DNA from: Parascedosporium putredinis
Lineage: Eukaryota; Ascomycota; Sordariomycetes; Microascales; Microascaceae
NCBI GenBank assembly: GCA_949357655.1
Contig: CASHTG010000001.1
Coordinates: forward strand, 4,898,001 to 4,962,000
Length of the DNA: 64,000 bases
Reading direction: 5' to 3'
The stretch's first letter is position 1. Every line of letters starts with the position of its first letter. Positions 26,230-39,334 of this stretch are shown here, piece by piece. Below the pieces are notes generated by a model, which saw nothing but the letters and a program-made list of their open reading frames with translations, searched no databases and had not been told where the DNA came from. The position numbers and the translations under genes were made by a program.

Positions 26230-29200
26230 TGTGACTGTGTGTGAGGGGTGTCGTGTAAGGAGAAGGAGAGGAGAGTAGGAGAGGGAGGAGGGGCAGCCGA
26301 GTTTGATTGCCTCGCCGATGGATGTCGTATCAGTGAAGAGAATGTGACTTGGAGAGAATGTGAACTTGGACTGAATGAGAGATGATGGACAAATTCGTGG
26401 CGGTGATCCCACTCAAAGGAGCCTGGAGAAGGCCTACGGGTTGAAGGATAGAAAGGCGAGTTTGTCCCGAGTTGTACTCAACCAAAAGACTGACACGGGA
26501 ATGAACTGGAGGTCTTTGCTAGTCTCAAAGGAAGAGGCCCCCGCAGATTATTTAATGAAAGACCATTGAACGAGGTGGCTAGAGATGCTTTTACGAAGGG
26601 CGAGAAGAAGTAACGTATAGGAGGAGTACGCAAAGTAGTACCGATAGGCGCAATGGCCAGCCCACGCACCTACACGTTCTTATGAACGAGAACGACAAGG
26701 TCGGTGGGCTCGAGGGTGAGCTGCGGCGTACCGTCAACGAATTTAGACTCTGCTGAGCGACATCAATAGAAGGGGAGCAAAAAGAAAACGAAAAAGAAAA
26801 AAAGAAGAAAAAAAGAGCTCTCTGCTCAGGGACTCAGAGTCCCCGCTCAATTCCATTCATTATTGACTTCATTGGCACAGCTGGAGGGCGCAGGGAACAA
26901 GCCCATTTGGTAACTTGGATCAATGGCTCCCGAGAAAAGCGCAAACGAGTCATTCCCCAGATGTTACGAAGTAGACAAGCCTGCCGAACGCTCTTTCCCA
27001 AGTTGGAACATGCAACCCACGAATCGAATCATGTTGTTCTTGTGGGCGAAGCCGAAAACGGAAGGCTACGTACCCAGTGCACGCTTATCCACCCGAAAAA
27101 CAACTTTTTGGGCGTGCGATGGGTGTGAGCGGTTGCTGGCTGTGGACTACTCTGCCCACCCCCACCCCCACCCCCATCAAGTCCCTGCGCGCATCCAGAA
27201 CCGTCATACTGGGAACAAGGTGGTATTCGACCGTCAGCTCTTCTTAGGTAGAGGGTTCCTGCTTCTTCAGCGTGGTGGGGGAACATTGAAGTTTTCAGAA
27301 GGAAGGGACGAAGCCTAGCCTCGTGCTAGTCTCACTCTTCTCTCGTCTTCTTCAACCCTCCGTTCCGGGTCCCGCAGTGTGGGACCCATCCATGACGGAG
27401 AAGGAACAATCATCGATGGTGAAAACGGATTGCAGAACCGAAGCAGCTCGGGAAGGAATGATACTTGGAGAGTGGACGAAAAAGGAAAGGGGAATAAGCC
27501 AAAAGAGGACAAAACGGAAAGAAACACAGACATCCATGGATGGATCCATCGAACGATGCGATGAGCATCAGTGATAGCATAGCATTAAATCTTGCAAAGA
27601 GCACACGGGACCACCGATGGTCCGCCCTCCACTCGGCGGTGCCTAGAACGAGAACAGAACTAGTTGCAAACCCTCTAAAAGGCGAAATGTAGCGCGAGAT
27701 CGCCAACTTTTACTAGTTCCCTCATCCCCACGTGCACGCCCTGCTTTCCGTCTCTCTCCCAGGAAAGGTCCGTCAAACTTAAACTTTGACGCGACCGTGC
27801 TCCAGGAGCGCACTATTGGCGGGGACGTAAAAGAGTGCTAGCAATTCGTCGCTGGTGCGCATTCCCTCGAGAAATGTCATGATGGAGAGAAGAGATCTGG
27901 CTGTGGCTGTGATGACCTTTTTTTTTCTTTCGAGGGTGAGTTTCTGCGACCAAAACTCGATCGAACAAGGAACTGACCTCCCCAGCCGTCGTGCCAATCA
28001 ACATCAATTGATCAAGGGCTGCAGGGTCAAACAGGATTCAGTTGGGCGGCTTGTCACTGGCCACCAGCAAAGTTGGTGTCTCAAGATTTTGAATGTTTAG
28101 TGCTGGGATGGGGCAAGGCTAATTAATTCTCGTGGGGGACAAAGGACCTGCATTCCTCCCCAAGGGCCAGTCCACATCGTCCAGCTTGTTGTGGGCAGAC
28201 CAAGTGACCCCCCCAGCAGGGGAAGACAGATGCGGCGCGGAGTGGGTAGGGCACCCGAAGATTCCGAAGCGCCGGGTTTGTTGGTGGGTGTCCTCATCCC
28301 CGTCAATGGGGAGTTTTCAATGTCAAGTGGAGTGTTGGGTGTTCAATTCCACAATTCACGACTCCACCTCTTAACCTGGCACTTGCAAGTGGGAGTAATC
28401 TTTCTTCAGGGAGAGTCCGACTACTCCCGGCAGTTAATTCTCTGGATCACGGAGTTCAGTCGAGGGGAATAACGGCCCTGTCGTGACGGGCCTAGAACGG
28501 CCCTGAAGCTGGAACAGGCTGCCAAGCTGGGCCAAGAGGCCAGCTGCGGCTCAAAAGATCCGTAAATCTCAGGTGGGCGTTGGGTCAACGAAGGCCGACA
28601 ACCTCTCAAGTGCTCTCTTCCATGCGTCTAATCCCCTAAGCCCAGCGTACGACACGCCACAAGGCCTCTGAATCATGGGGAACAATTTACACTTTCTTCA
28701 GGGAGTCAAGGGTCGAGAATCAATATTGTTCGAGAGAATGCTAGGATAACGACGAAAAGCTTTCTATTCCTCTTCTGTTTATTACATCAATCCATCCCTC
28801 GATGATGCGGAATACAGCTAATGGATCGGGGGCTTGCGCCCATCTCAACGACGCCCTCTTTCCGCCATGACTTCCCCTTTCAGAAGGGGAGCTGCTCATC
28901 AACTCGGATTCGAGACGCGCTGCCCGGACGGGTCCTTCGAGGCCCAACGCCAGGAGCTGGCTGTGATATACGGGCGCGTCGTCGTTGGCGGTTGGTGGTG
29001 CGAGAATCTGCAAGCCTGCTCCCTCTCGGCAACCTCCATGCTTGACGGTTTGACCTTCACCAAAACGCCACCGCCGCCGATCGCGAACCCACGAGTCAGT
29101 TTCATCACCTTGAATTCTTTTCTTGCCCTTTGATTTACGTTTTCTATCGCGCGGCGACCTTGGCAGGGCCACTACCAGCCGCCCCAGCCATCTGCGCACT

Positions 29201-31154
29201 AGGCCTGGGTTCTGTGCTATTTTTGGGGAAATCAACGAGATCTTCACACTCCCTTTCCAAAAGCGGGAACAGTCTGCGAAAACGCCGGCCTTCAAAAGAC
29301 AGCCTGCTTTGCTTCTTCTCGTCGCAAGATTAAACTCATTAGCTTAGCCAATGTTGAGCCCTTTGCTTTATCTCGGCAAGTTGTCGAGCTCGCTCATATG
29401 TTTTCAATATCGTATTCAATGGTGGGATCGCGATGACAGAGAGAGAGCTGCGCGGTTTCCATCGTGGCGCGGCTCAGTCCGAGAACACAAATGGCGTATT
29501 GGGGTAGTCTTCCGTTTTCTTCTTCTCACTGTCGCCTTTTTTCTTTCTTTTCCTCGTCCGCAACGAAGGGGCTCGTCAAGCCTTTCCTGCACGAGTCTGT
29601 CACGTCCCTCGAGGCGTGAACTTGGGTACGCGAAGTGGCTTTGGTACATTTCACCTTTCCTTCTGTTCCGTTCCTTTGATGCCTTGACAGAGCGTGACGA
29701 GGCGGCTATCCGTTGCTTCCACGCACACTGCACCCCTTCTAGTCCTCACCGACTACCGAGAAGCGGAAAATGGATAAAGGAGATTGCATCTACCTGAATG
29801 CTGCATGATCCAATATACAATACGCGCAGGCGCGCAGGCTACCACCAGCTGGCCTCGCTGTATGGAATGTGACGGCATGAGGTGCTTGACTTGGTCCTAC
29901 TCATGCTTTCCAGAGGAATGCGCCTCGCCCTTTTTTGTCCGCCATTCTGCCCTCGAACAAGCCCCCGCCACCGCATCCTACGTGTATCACAGCTGCCATT
30001 CTGCCGCTTCCCGCTGTGGGTTTCACCGCCGGTACGAGCTTGGCGCCGTTCCTTCTTTCTATGTGACTTTCGGTGGCGAGATCTAACTTATCTTCTTATC
30101 TTGCCTTTGCGATATCACCATGCCCATGGCATCAGCGTGAGGCAAGATAATGCACCTATGTTGGAAGGCCTTTGATATCTCGCCGATCGCGAAGCAGTAC
30201 TGCGAGGGCGGGAAATTAGAAGCGGAGAACCGACGGCGCCGGGGAGAAGTAGAAAGATAAGAAGGAAGGAGAAGGCCAGTCATGGATATCTCACACATGC
30301 ATCTCGGCTCTAGCACCCCGACCAGCCGCGGCCGGCCTCTGGGGGCGTAGTCCCTGCGGGAGTGAGCCAAGAGCTCGTAAATTGGAGCAGATACGGACCC
30401 TGTTGTTTCCAAACACCTACCTTCGTTGCCAAGCTGTGTAGTACTCCATATGATGGTTTACACCCTTTACCGGACAGGAAACACGAATCCTGGGCGGAGA
30501 ACGGGACCGGTGCAGAGTAGATGGACTATGAGAGTAGCCGGTAGATGGCATCTTTTAGGAGACCCAAAGGTCGCTCGTATAGAAAAATAAGCCCCGACGT
30601 TGCTCACACCCGGGGACACATACAGTCAAGCACGCCCTCCCCTAGGTGCGTGTGGTGCAGTACAAGTCGGGTGAGGGAATAAAGCCAATGCGGAATGGAA
30701 CAAGAAGAAACTACGCTGGGCCAATCTTCAATCAACATCTTCTTCATTAACGGGTTATTCTATTCTTCTATAATCCCGTAGGCTGGTGGAGCACATCTGA
30801 CATCCAAAAATAAGCGTCGGGCGCAAAGGCGCAGGAAACGTTATAAAAAAGAGAGAGAGCAATGATGCCATGCCTCACATGAAAGGGAACCCGCAAGAGA
30901 AATATCCTCCGTCTATGGTTGTCTTGTGTGTTTCCCACAAAACAAAAACAAAAAACAAATCAAAAACTTTTCTTCTGGTTCATGCCCAAGGCAGTCTATG
31001 CATGCGTAAAAACAAGGGGGAGACGTTGAATGGAAATAAACAAAAAGTGGAAAAGAGAAACCAGCAAAACAGGAGACGAGACCTCTTCATCAAATCCCTT
31101 GATGCGAGGAAAGGGCAGAAAGAAAGAGGAAGAGGGGGGTTCTCGACCACCCAT
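26230..31154. other. Gene-poor stretch between GH16 and eEF3 genes
   Basis: No gene is seen. The side next to 26229 is the 5' region of the GH16 gene; the side next to 31154 is the 3' region of the eEF3 gene. It contains a run of repeated CCCCCAC units at about 27158-27177 and a TCAATTGA palindrome at 28004-28011. Confidence 0.5.
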
Positions 31155-34100
31155 TTATTCCTCGTCGTCCGTATCCACGGGCTTGGGAGTGCCCGGGGCG
31201 CTGGACAGCCAGGCAATCTCCCGCAGACGCCTCCTGACCACCCTCTCCTTGAGCTCCTTCTTGGTAAGGCCCTTCTTCTTCTTGCGGGCCTTGAAGCTCA
31301 TGGGCGACGAGTTGTCCTCGGTGCCGCTGTTGACGGCGCTCGGGACGGCGCTGGGGGCGGCCGAGGGCGCGGCGCTGCTGACGGCGGTGCTGGGCACGCC
31401 GCTGTCGGGCCGGCTGCTGTCCTCGAAGCGGTCCGAGTGCACGGCCGACTGGCCCTTGTATGCGACCTTGCCGTCGTTGACGTGGAACTGCTCCGAGCAG
31501 AGAGCGCCGACAAACTCTTCGTTGTGGGAAATGAGGATGACGCCGCCCTTGAAGTCGCGGATGGCGACGGCCAGGCCGCCGAGCGAGTCGCGGTCCAAGA
31601 AGTTGGTGGGCTCGTCGAGCACGAGCACGTGCGGCTTGGACCACAGCGCGGCGGCGAGCACGACCTTGATCTTTGGCCGCCGCTGAGGGAGCCGATCTCG
31701 TTGTGGTTGGCGATGTCCGGGTCCATGCCCACGTCCTCAAAGTGCTTAGAGATGACCGAGGGCTGCAGGTCGCGGTAGCCGAGACCCTCGCGGGCGGCTT
31801 CGTAGTCGTCGAATTCCTGGACGAGCTTGGAGAAGCCGAGCTCGACGAGGGTTTCGCGGGATACTTGGCTGTTGTGCCTGGGGAGCATGTTTCGCCATTT
31901 GCTAGATTCGAAGAGAGTAGAGTGTAAGCGCGAGGTTCATATTGTTTGTAAGGTAAGAGGGGGTTTTGGCATGCAACTGGGGAAGGGGTGAGAGGAAATG
32001 ATTTAAGATGGATACGTACACTTCGTATTGGAACGTCTTCTTGTACTTCTGACGACCGATCAAAGCCTCGATTTGCTTGGCGGGCTTTCCATCGCCGAGC
32101 TCGACAAACTTGTTCATCTGGTCGCGGTCCGCGTCGGACAGGATACGAGTCTGCTTGAGGTGGACCTCGCGATCGTCACCGTGGGCATATCGCCACTGGA
32201 GGTACTGGTTGGGCGTCTTTTCGAGATGCATTTCGACGTGCTCCAGGGCGTGCTGCTTGATGTAGCCGATACGCAGGTTGGGGTGCTTCTCGACGCGGCC
32301 GACGGTGGGGATGATTTCACCCGTCAGGAGCTTGATCATGGTGGACTTGCCGGCACCGTTGGGGCCAATGATGGCGATGCGGGACGACAGGGAGAGCTGG
32401 CACGAGGCGTCCATGAGCGAGGGCTTGGGCGCGCCGGGGTAGGTGTAGGTGACGTTGGTCATCTTGAGGATGGCGCGCGTCATGGACTTGACACCGGTCA
32501 GCAGGCCGGGCGAGGGGAACTTGAACTGCACGTTGGAGGCCGACAGCGTGTAGTAGCTCTTGGCCTCGGGGCGGACCTTGACGAAAGCCTCGAGGTTTCC
32601 GCGGTAGTGCGCGAGCTTCTTGTTGGGCTCGTAGTGGTAGATGTCGGTGGTGACCTCGTCGAGGAAGCCAGAGTCGTGGGACACGATCAAGCTGGTGATC
32701 TCGGTGTTGTTCTTGAGGTAGTTTTCGAGCCACTTGACGTTGGTGACGTCGAGATGGTTGGTCGGTTCGTCCAGCAGGAGGACGTCGGCCTTTTGCAGCA
32801 TGGCACGGGCCAGGGCGAGCTTCATCTTCCAACCACCCGAGAGGGAGCCGACCTTTGCGCCTGACGACCCTCGGGACCGGCGGTGAAGCCGAACTCGGCG
32901 AGGACCTGGGAGATGCGTTCCTGACCCTCCTTGGCGATCTCGGGGTCCTTGGACACGAACTCGAGGATGCTGATGTCGGCGTCCTCGCCCTGGTTGTGCT
33001 CGACGTAGCAGGTTCGGAGGACGTCCTGCGGGGAAGCCCTCGAGCTTGCCGCCCGCGATACTCCTCATGAGGGTGGACTTGCCGGCACCGTTGCGGCCGC
33101 AGAGACCGTAGCGGTGGCCCTTGAGGAGCCTGAGATTGGTGTGGGAAAGGAGAAGCATGCCGCCGTAGGCCAGGGAGAAGTCGGCGTTGACGATTTCGAT
33201 CTCGCCGTCGTCCTCCTTCTCGGGCTCGCCGTGCTTGCGTCTGTCCTCGGCCGCAAAGTGCTCTTGGACGGCGCTGGCCACGGCCTCGGGGGCGGTGGCA
33301 TCGCGCAAGAAGCCCGCGAGGTACGGACCGATGCGGCCGGCGATGCGCGAGATGTGGCGGTGGTTGACGTCTTCGACCACCATTTCGCAGATGTAGGTGT
33401 GGTTGAGCTTGTAGAGCTCGGACTGGGTAGCCGCGCCGCCGTGCTTGCGGATCTGCTCGTCGAGGCGGGCGGCAATGTCTTGGGCGCCGACTCGCTCCTC
33501 AACGTTCTGGCCCTCGCCCATGGCCTTGTCGATGACGGCAAGGGCGCGGTCGGCAAGCTCGCGGACCTCGGGCTGGGAGGCGCGGTCGGAGACGCCCTTG
33601 ACACCGGGCTTGAGCTTGGGAAGGAAGGTGCGGGCCTCGATGGGGTCGTGCACGAGCTTGGTCAGGTTCTCGACGACGACGACGGTCTGACGCAGGACTT
33701 CCTGGGAGGTCGTGGGGGTGTTGAGGAACGCTCGAGGAGCGGGGTGAGGAGGGCCAACACGGGGAGGTGACGATGGCGACAAAGGTGGTCTGGGAGAGGC
33801 CGTGGATGGCCTTTTGGAGACTGGCGGCGGAGGGGTGCTGCATGGTTTCAATCATGAGGGGGATGCGGGGGCGACGTCGTCGTTGGAGAGGAGGGAGGTG
33901 AGCGAGGTCATGGTGGTACCGGCCTGCTTCTCGACCTCGGTCTTCATGTCGTGCATGCCCTCCTCGACGACGGGGATCAGGGCAGCCAACTTGGTTCCCA
34001 TGGCGTCGCGGAGAACGTCCTTCTCGATGGACTCCTCCTTGGTGGAGCCCAGAGTAATCTGCGCCTTGTCCGCCATGCGCTGGAGCAGCTTGTAGGCGGC

Positions 34101-34604
34101 GACGGTGCCCTGCCACTTACCCGTCCTCTTGGACAGGTAGCGCAGGAGAGCGGGCATGAGGCCGACCACGAGAGCCTCGGCGCTCAGGTTGGCAAAGAGG
34201 GCGTCGATGCCGTACTGAGCGGCTTCGCGCACCACGGCGCCCTTGTCGGACAGGGCGTCGAGGGCGACGGAGAGGAGGCCGCCGTCCTGGATGAGGAGGA
34301 CGGTCTCGCTGGCGGGCTGGCGAGCGGGGAAGCGCTCAAAGATGGCGCCGAGCAGGTTCTGGGCGCTCTCGCGGCGGAGGCCGCTCTTCTTGTCGGCCGC
34401 AGCCTTCTTGATCTCGGCGGCGACGCCGTATTGGACGAGCCCCGCGGCGCCCACCGAGTTAAGGAGGAGCTCGCAGAGGCCGTAGGCGGCGTCGATGGAG
34501 GCGGCCGAGGTCTTGGCGTTGAAGATTGTGGTGACGAAGGTGCTGACATCCTCCTGCGAGGGAGGAGGGGCAGCGCCGTTGGCCACGACCACGTGCGGAG
34601 ACAT
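31155..34604 (-). CDS. tef3: Translation elongation factor 3 (eEF3), ABC-F ATPase
   Basis: Fungus-specific ribosome-associated ATPase that helps translocation and release of deacylated tRNA from the E site; cytosolic and essential in yeast. The start is MSPHVVVANG and the stop follows VDTDDEE. One 118-bp intron (31902-32019, donor GTACGT). Order: N-terminal HEAT repeats (about 1-320); a helical region; first ABC domain with GRNGAGKST, LSGGW and DEPTNHLD; second ABC domain with GPNGAGKST, a chromodomain-like insertion (NQYLQWRYAHGDDREVHLK), LSGGQ and DEPTNFLD; then an Ala/Pro/Ser linker and a Lys/Arg-rich tail (KARKKKKGLTKKELKER). All nucleotide-binding motifs are present. Frame breaks lie near 33868, 33762, 33727, 33031, 32855 and 31671. 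Restoring lost bases gives about 1,112 residues, slightly longer than the usual 1,045-1,060. Because the gene should be essential, the breaks are best read as sequence errors. It is divergent from the GH3 gene. Confidence 0.96.
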
Positions 34605-36535
34605 GGCGGCGGGAGAAGGGGGCGGCGTTTTTGTCGTGAGAGATCGCGAGTTTTTTTTTTTCTTGGTTGGTGGTTTTTTGTTTTTGGCGGGGTAGAGGGG
34701 TCGTTGGGCACAAGAGGGCTTCCAATCTTTGGGCCGACTCTTTTTCTTCTCTCGCCCTTTGAATAAAGGTGCTCCTTTGGCCAAAAGAGAACCAAATTAC
34801 CGAAGAAGAGAAAAATCGGTAGTTTGAGGGCAAAAAGGAGCAAGGAGAGAAGATGGTTTGGCACAGCGTAAAAAGAAGGGGTAAGAAGGAGAAAAAAAAC
34901 ACTGCAAGGAGGGACGGTAAGAGGGACTGAGTTTTTTTTTTTTTTTTCCTCTGGCCCTTGCCTGGAGGGGCGCAGTGAAATTCCACTTTTCCCTCTCGCT
35001 TTTTATTTTTATTTTTTTCCTTTTCAGACACGAAAATCCGGCAAAAAAAAGTTATCGATAAGAACTTTTTTCGCACCTTCCGTCTTGGCTTCTTTTCTTC
35101 TCCAGCAGTAATCTTTAGTGGAACCCATGTACATTTGGGTACCGATGACGTCGCAAACTGGCGGTCAAGTACAAAGGGTTTACGAGGTGGACCCTGGCTT
35201 ACCACCAGTGAGATTATCAGCCTTTGTCAGCCAACCATCCCAACACGCTCGGAAAGTCGGCCTCAAACAGAGGTTTTAATCTAGGCACAGTGAGGGAAGT
35301 GGAGAGGGATAATATGGTTTGGGAGAAGCTTAGCATGGCGGAGGAATCAGCGTCCACTCGCGTAACGTCTGGGACGTCGAAACATCCTTGATGTTTTGAA
35401 GATGGGATAACTCTGCGACGAAAGAGCGGACACGGAATCGTGAAACAACGGTTTGCTTGTGATCGTAGGTATCGCCCAGCTGTACTCAGTTGCGGGGTCC
35501 TGTCGATCTCAAACGCTGGTCGCCTTGGCCCTGTTTCTGCCACAGGTGCGTGCCTTTCCTCGCCCAGCTCCTATGCTAGTCACCGCCCGGGGAACGATGG
35601 AGAGTTTCCGTGGACAGCACATGGAACAGAGCGTATTATTGCTTTTTTATGCTTTTGATTCCAGGTGCACCGAAGAAATTGAAAATTCAAGCTCTGAGAA
35701 CTCCACGCACACAGGCCGATGCGAAAAAAAAAAAGGGGGTGAGCAGGAAAAGGTGCCTCCAATCGATTTTTCTCTAGAGCACAATATTGGCACATCATGG
35801 GACTGTTCTGACTCTGCTCGTTCCGTGCTTGCCCCAACAGGCAGGCCTCTAGACCCAAGTGGTGGTGGGAAAATAGCTTTCATTGATCATCAACCTCGTC
35901 CAAATGTGCCTGCACTTTCGGCTCCTCCAGAGGAGAGCAGGGCTGGGGTGAAGAGAGTGCTGTTTTAGGTACCTGCATCCGAGCCCACACAAGCACGAGC
36001 AAACAAGCAAGCTGTCGACCTTCTAAAATACGAAGCAGGAGCGGTGTAAGCGTTAGTCCTGAGTGTGCCCCACCGGTCGGATTACGTACAACTTTAGCAG
36101 GCAGGTGGAACCGAAGTACTGAAGCTTCAGCGGGTTTGGGCCTGTGGAGTGGGGTTAGACCACCCACCCGCCTGCTTGGATCGTCACTTCGTCAGCCCAG
36201 CCCGCCAGCTTCCTCTTCGAAGAAACCCCTGACTAGTAGCACCTGATCCGACCCCCTTGCTCGACACAAAACCAACCACGGCGCCTGTTCGCCCTTGGGC
36301 TGAAAGCTTGGAACTCTTTTCTCTTCCAATCGCCCCTTTCAGAGCTTCTGAGCTGTCGGCATCTTTCTCCTAACAGCACGTATTTTATTTTATTCTTGCA
36401 TCCCCCATCTTCGATTGGGAAGACACAAAAGACAGTTGGAGTTTCCATCTGTGTGGAGCTTGGAGAATCAATGCTCGAGCTCTAGACGCGCGCCCTGCAT
36501 TTCGCCCCATCCTCCTCCCCGACCCTCCGTCCGAA
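34605..36535. other. Divergent intergenic region between eEF3 and GH3 genes
   Basis: No gene is seen over 1.9 kb. The side next to eEF3 has long T and A runs (about 34649-34660 and 34932-34947 among others), as is common upstream of highly expressed fungal genes. Both promoters should lie here. Confidence 0.55.
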
Positions 36536-39334
36536 ATGGATCCCTCCAAGGAGGGTCTCCTCCGCTCCGGCGAGGCCCGAAATTCCTTCGACTCAGACCA
36601 CGCCGATTTCGAAGGCGCCGATCGATATGCGTCCGATGATATCCCCCAACCCGAAAAGCCGACCGGCTTCCGCCGATTGTTCACCCGCAAGAGGCGCCTC
36701 GTGAGCATCATCGCCCTTATTGCGGGCGTATGGCTCCTCATCGGTCTCGGTGGCCCCTTTGCCTATAAAACATACACACAAGCTCCTCCCGACGGTTTCT
36801 CCCCCTTGGTACCCTACGCCCAAAGGTGGCGCTGCCAAGTCGTGGGCGGAGAGCTATCGGAAGGCCAGCCAAATGGTGGAACGCATGACCCTGGCGGAGA
36901 AGGTCAACATCACCACCGGCACCGGGTGGCGGATGGGCCTAGCTGTCGGCACGACAGGCCCTGCCGTCCACGTTGGCTTCCCACAGCTTGCCTTGCAGGA
37001 TGGCCCGCTCGGCATTCGCTTTGCCGACAACGCAACGGCTTTCCCTGCCGGCATCACTGTGGGCGCCACGTGGAACAAGGAGCTCATGTACGCTAGAGGA
37101 AAGCACACGGTTTGGAGGCGCGTCTCAAGGGCGTCAATGTGCTGCTGGGACCTTGTATTGGCGCTCTCGGTCGTATGCCCGCTGGAGGTCGCAACTGGGA
37201 GGGCTTCGGCTCGGATCCCTACCTCCAGGGCATCGCCGGCGCCGAGACTGTTCGTGGTATCCAGTCCGAAGGCGTCATGGCCACCATCAAGCATTTCGTC
37301 GGCAACGAACAGGAGCACTTCCGCCAGGCCCGCGAGTGGGCGCTTCCCAACGCCCTCTCGAGCAACATCGACGACCGAACCATGCACGAAGTATATGCCT
37401 GGCCTTTTGCCAACGCGGTCAAGGCAGGCGTCGCGAGCGTCATGTGCTCTTATAACCAAGTCAACAATTCGTACGCTTGCGCCAACTCCAAGCTTCTCAA
37501 CGGCATTCTCAAGGACGAGTTCGGCTTCCAAGGATTCGTCATGTCGGATTGGCTGGCCCAGAGAGGGGTGTCTCGAGCGCCCTAGCTGGCTTGGACATGT
37601 CCATGCCTGGCGATGGCCTCAAGTGGGAGGACGGAGAGTCCCTGTGGGGACCCAACTTGAGCCGGTCCGTCCTCAATGGATCCATCCCCCTCGAGCGCCT
37701 TAACGACATGGTTACCCGCGTTGTCGCTGCGTGGTACCAGCTTGGCCAGGATGACGAGACCCTTTTCGACAACAAGGGCCCCAACTTCTCGTCCTGGACC
37801 GACGACCAGTTTGGTCTTCCCTTTACCGGTAGCACATCGGAGCAGGACAAGGTCGAGGTCAACAAGTTTGTCAACGTCCAAGGCGACCACAAGAACGTCG
37901 CCCGGCAGGTGGCCGCCGAGGGCACTGTCCTGCTCAAGAACGACGGCATCTTGCCCCTGAACCGTGATGGCTCGAGCGCCAGTCAGAGGAAGCGCAAGGG
38001 TGGTAAAGTCCGCGTCGGAATCTATGGAGAGGACGCCGGTGCCGGCGATGGCCCCAACGTTTGCAAGGATCGTGGCTGCAACCAGGGTACCCTCGGTTCA
38101 GGGTGGGGTAGCGGCGCCGTCGAGTTCCCCTATCTCGTCACCCCGCCCAGGGACTCGTTAGCCAGTTCGATAGGAAGCGGGTCGTGGTGACCCAGCACCT
38201 CTCCAACAAGCTGAAGCCGCACGAGAACCCCACCGTGCTCGACGAACAGGATGTCTGCATCGTCTTTGCCAGCGCGACTGCGGGCGAGGGCTACATGTCG
38301 TGGAAGAACATCAAGGGTGACAGGCCTGATCTGTACTTGCAGAAGGGTGGAGACAAGCTGATCCATACAGTCGCAGCCGGCTGTGGCGGTGGTGATGGGG
38401 AAACCATTGTTGTCATCCACAGCGTTGGCCCTGTCATTTACGAACGCTTCATCGACCTTCCCAACGTGAGGGCCGTCGTTCTGGGCAACCTCCCCGGTCA
38501 AGAAAGCGGGAATGCCCTCGCCGACATCATCTTTGGAGACGTCAACCCGAGTGGCAAGCTCCCCTACACGGTAGGCAAGTCTCTCGAAGACTATGGCGAT
38601 GCCGGCCAGATCATGTATCTCCCCAACGCCGTCGTGCCCCAGCAAAACTTTGACGAAGGCGTCTTTGTCGACTACCGCCACTTTGACCATTACGACATTA
38701 CGCCCCGCTTCGAATTCGGATACGGCCTGTCCTACACGACCTTTGACTTTGCCAACGTGGTGGTCACCGAGGTCAAGCCCAAATCCGCGCTTCCTTCCCC
38801 TCGCCCCCAGCCCGGCGCCGAGCCTCCCACGTATAGCGACGAAATCCCGGACACCAAGGAAGCCGTCTTTCCCAGCGACATTCGCAAGCTCGACAACTAC
38901 ATCTACCCCTATGTCGAATCAATCGACGATATCGCGGCCGGATCGCCGTACCCTTACCCAGAGGGCTACGACAACCAAATGCCCCTCTCGGGTGCCGGGG
39001 TGACGAGGGCGGCAACCCCGATCTTTGGGAGACGTACGTCACCGTCAAGGCGGACGTTACCAATACGGGCGGCGTGGCCGGGAAGGCGGTGGCACAGCTC
39101 TATCTGTCGTACCCCAAGGAGAGCCCGGTGGAAGTTCCCGTCAAGGTCTTGCGCGGGTTCGAAAAGGTGCATCTGGAGAAGGGAGAGACCAAAACGGTGG
39201 AGTTTCAAGTGACGAGGCGTGATCTGAGCTACTGGAATGTGGAGGAGCAGAATTGGGTCATGATTACAGAGGGGCAGTACAAGTTTGCGGTAGGGGGTAG
39301 CTCGCGAGATCTACCTGCGACTGGAAATTGGTGA
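36536..39334 (+). CDS. GH3 beta-glucosidase, type II membrane-anchored
   Basis: Hydrolyses terminal beta-glucosyl residues, probably at the cell surface. No intron is needed. The start ATG gives MDPSKEGLLR; a cytosolic N-terminus of about 54 residues precedes one span at about 55-75 (LVSIIALIAGVWLLIGLGG), so the enzyme is anchored rather than freely secreted. Domain order is GH3 N-terminal barrel (TIKHFVGNEQEHFR; nucleophile Asp in GFVMSDW), GH3 C-terminal sandwich (GYGLSYTTF) and a fibronectin-III-like end (LRGFEKVHLEKGE, ending DLPATGNW). Frame breaks lie near 36807 (one extra or two missing bases), 37105, 37567, 38147 and 39000 (each one missing). Correcting them gives about 933 residues in one frame, with no missing motif. 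It resembles the membrane beta-glucosidases annotated as bglE in Aspergillus, but the symbol is not secure. The CVNH lectin gene follows 617 bp downstream on the same strand. Confidence 0.92.

Noticed and set aside
30870..33770. Several long plus-strand frames (up to about 300 codons)
   Set aside because: They are antisense shadows of the eEF3 gene on the minus strand.
36536..39334. Reading the GH3 gene as a pseudogene
   Set aside because: All motifs including the nucleophile SDW are intact, and the same one-base-loss pattern affects essential eEF3, so sequence error is the simpler explanation.
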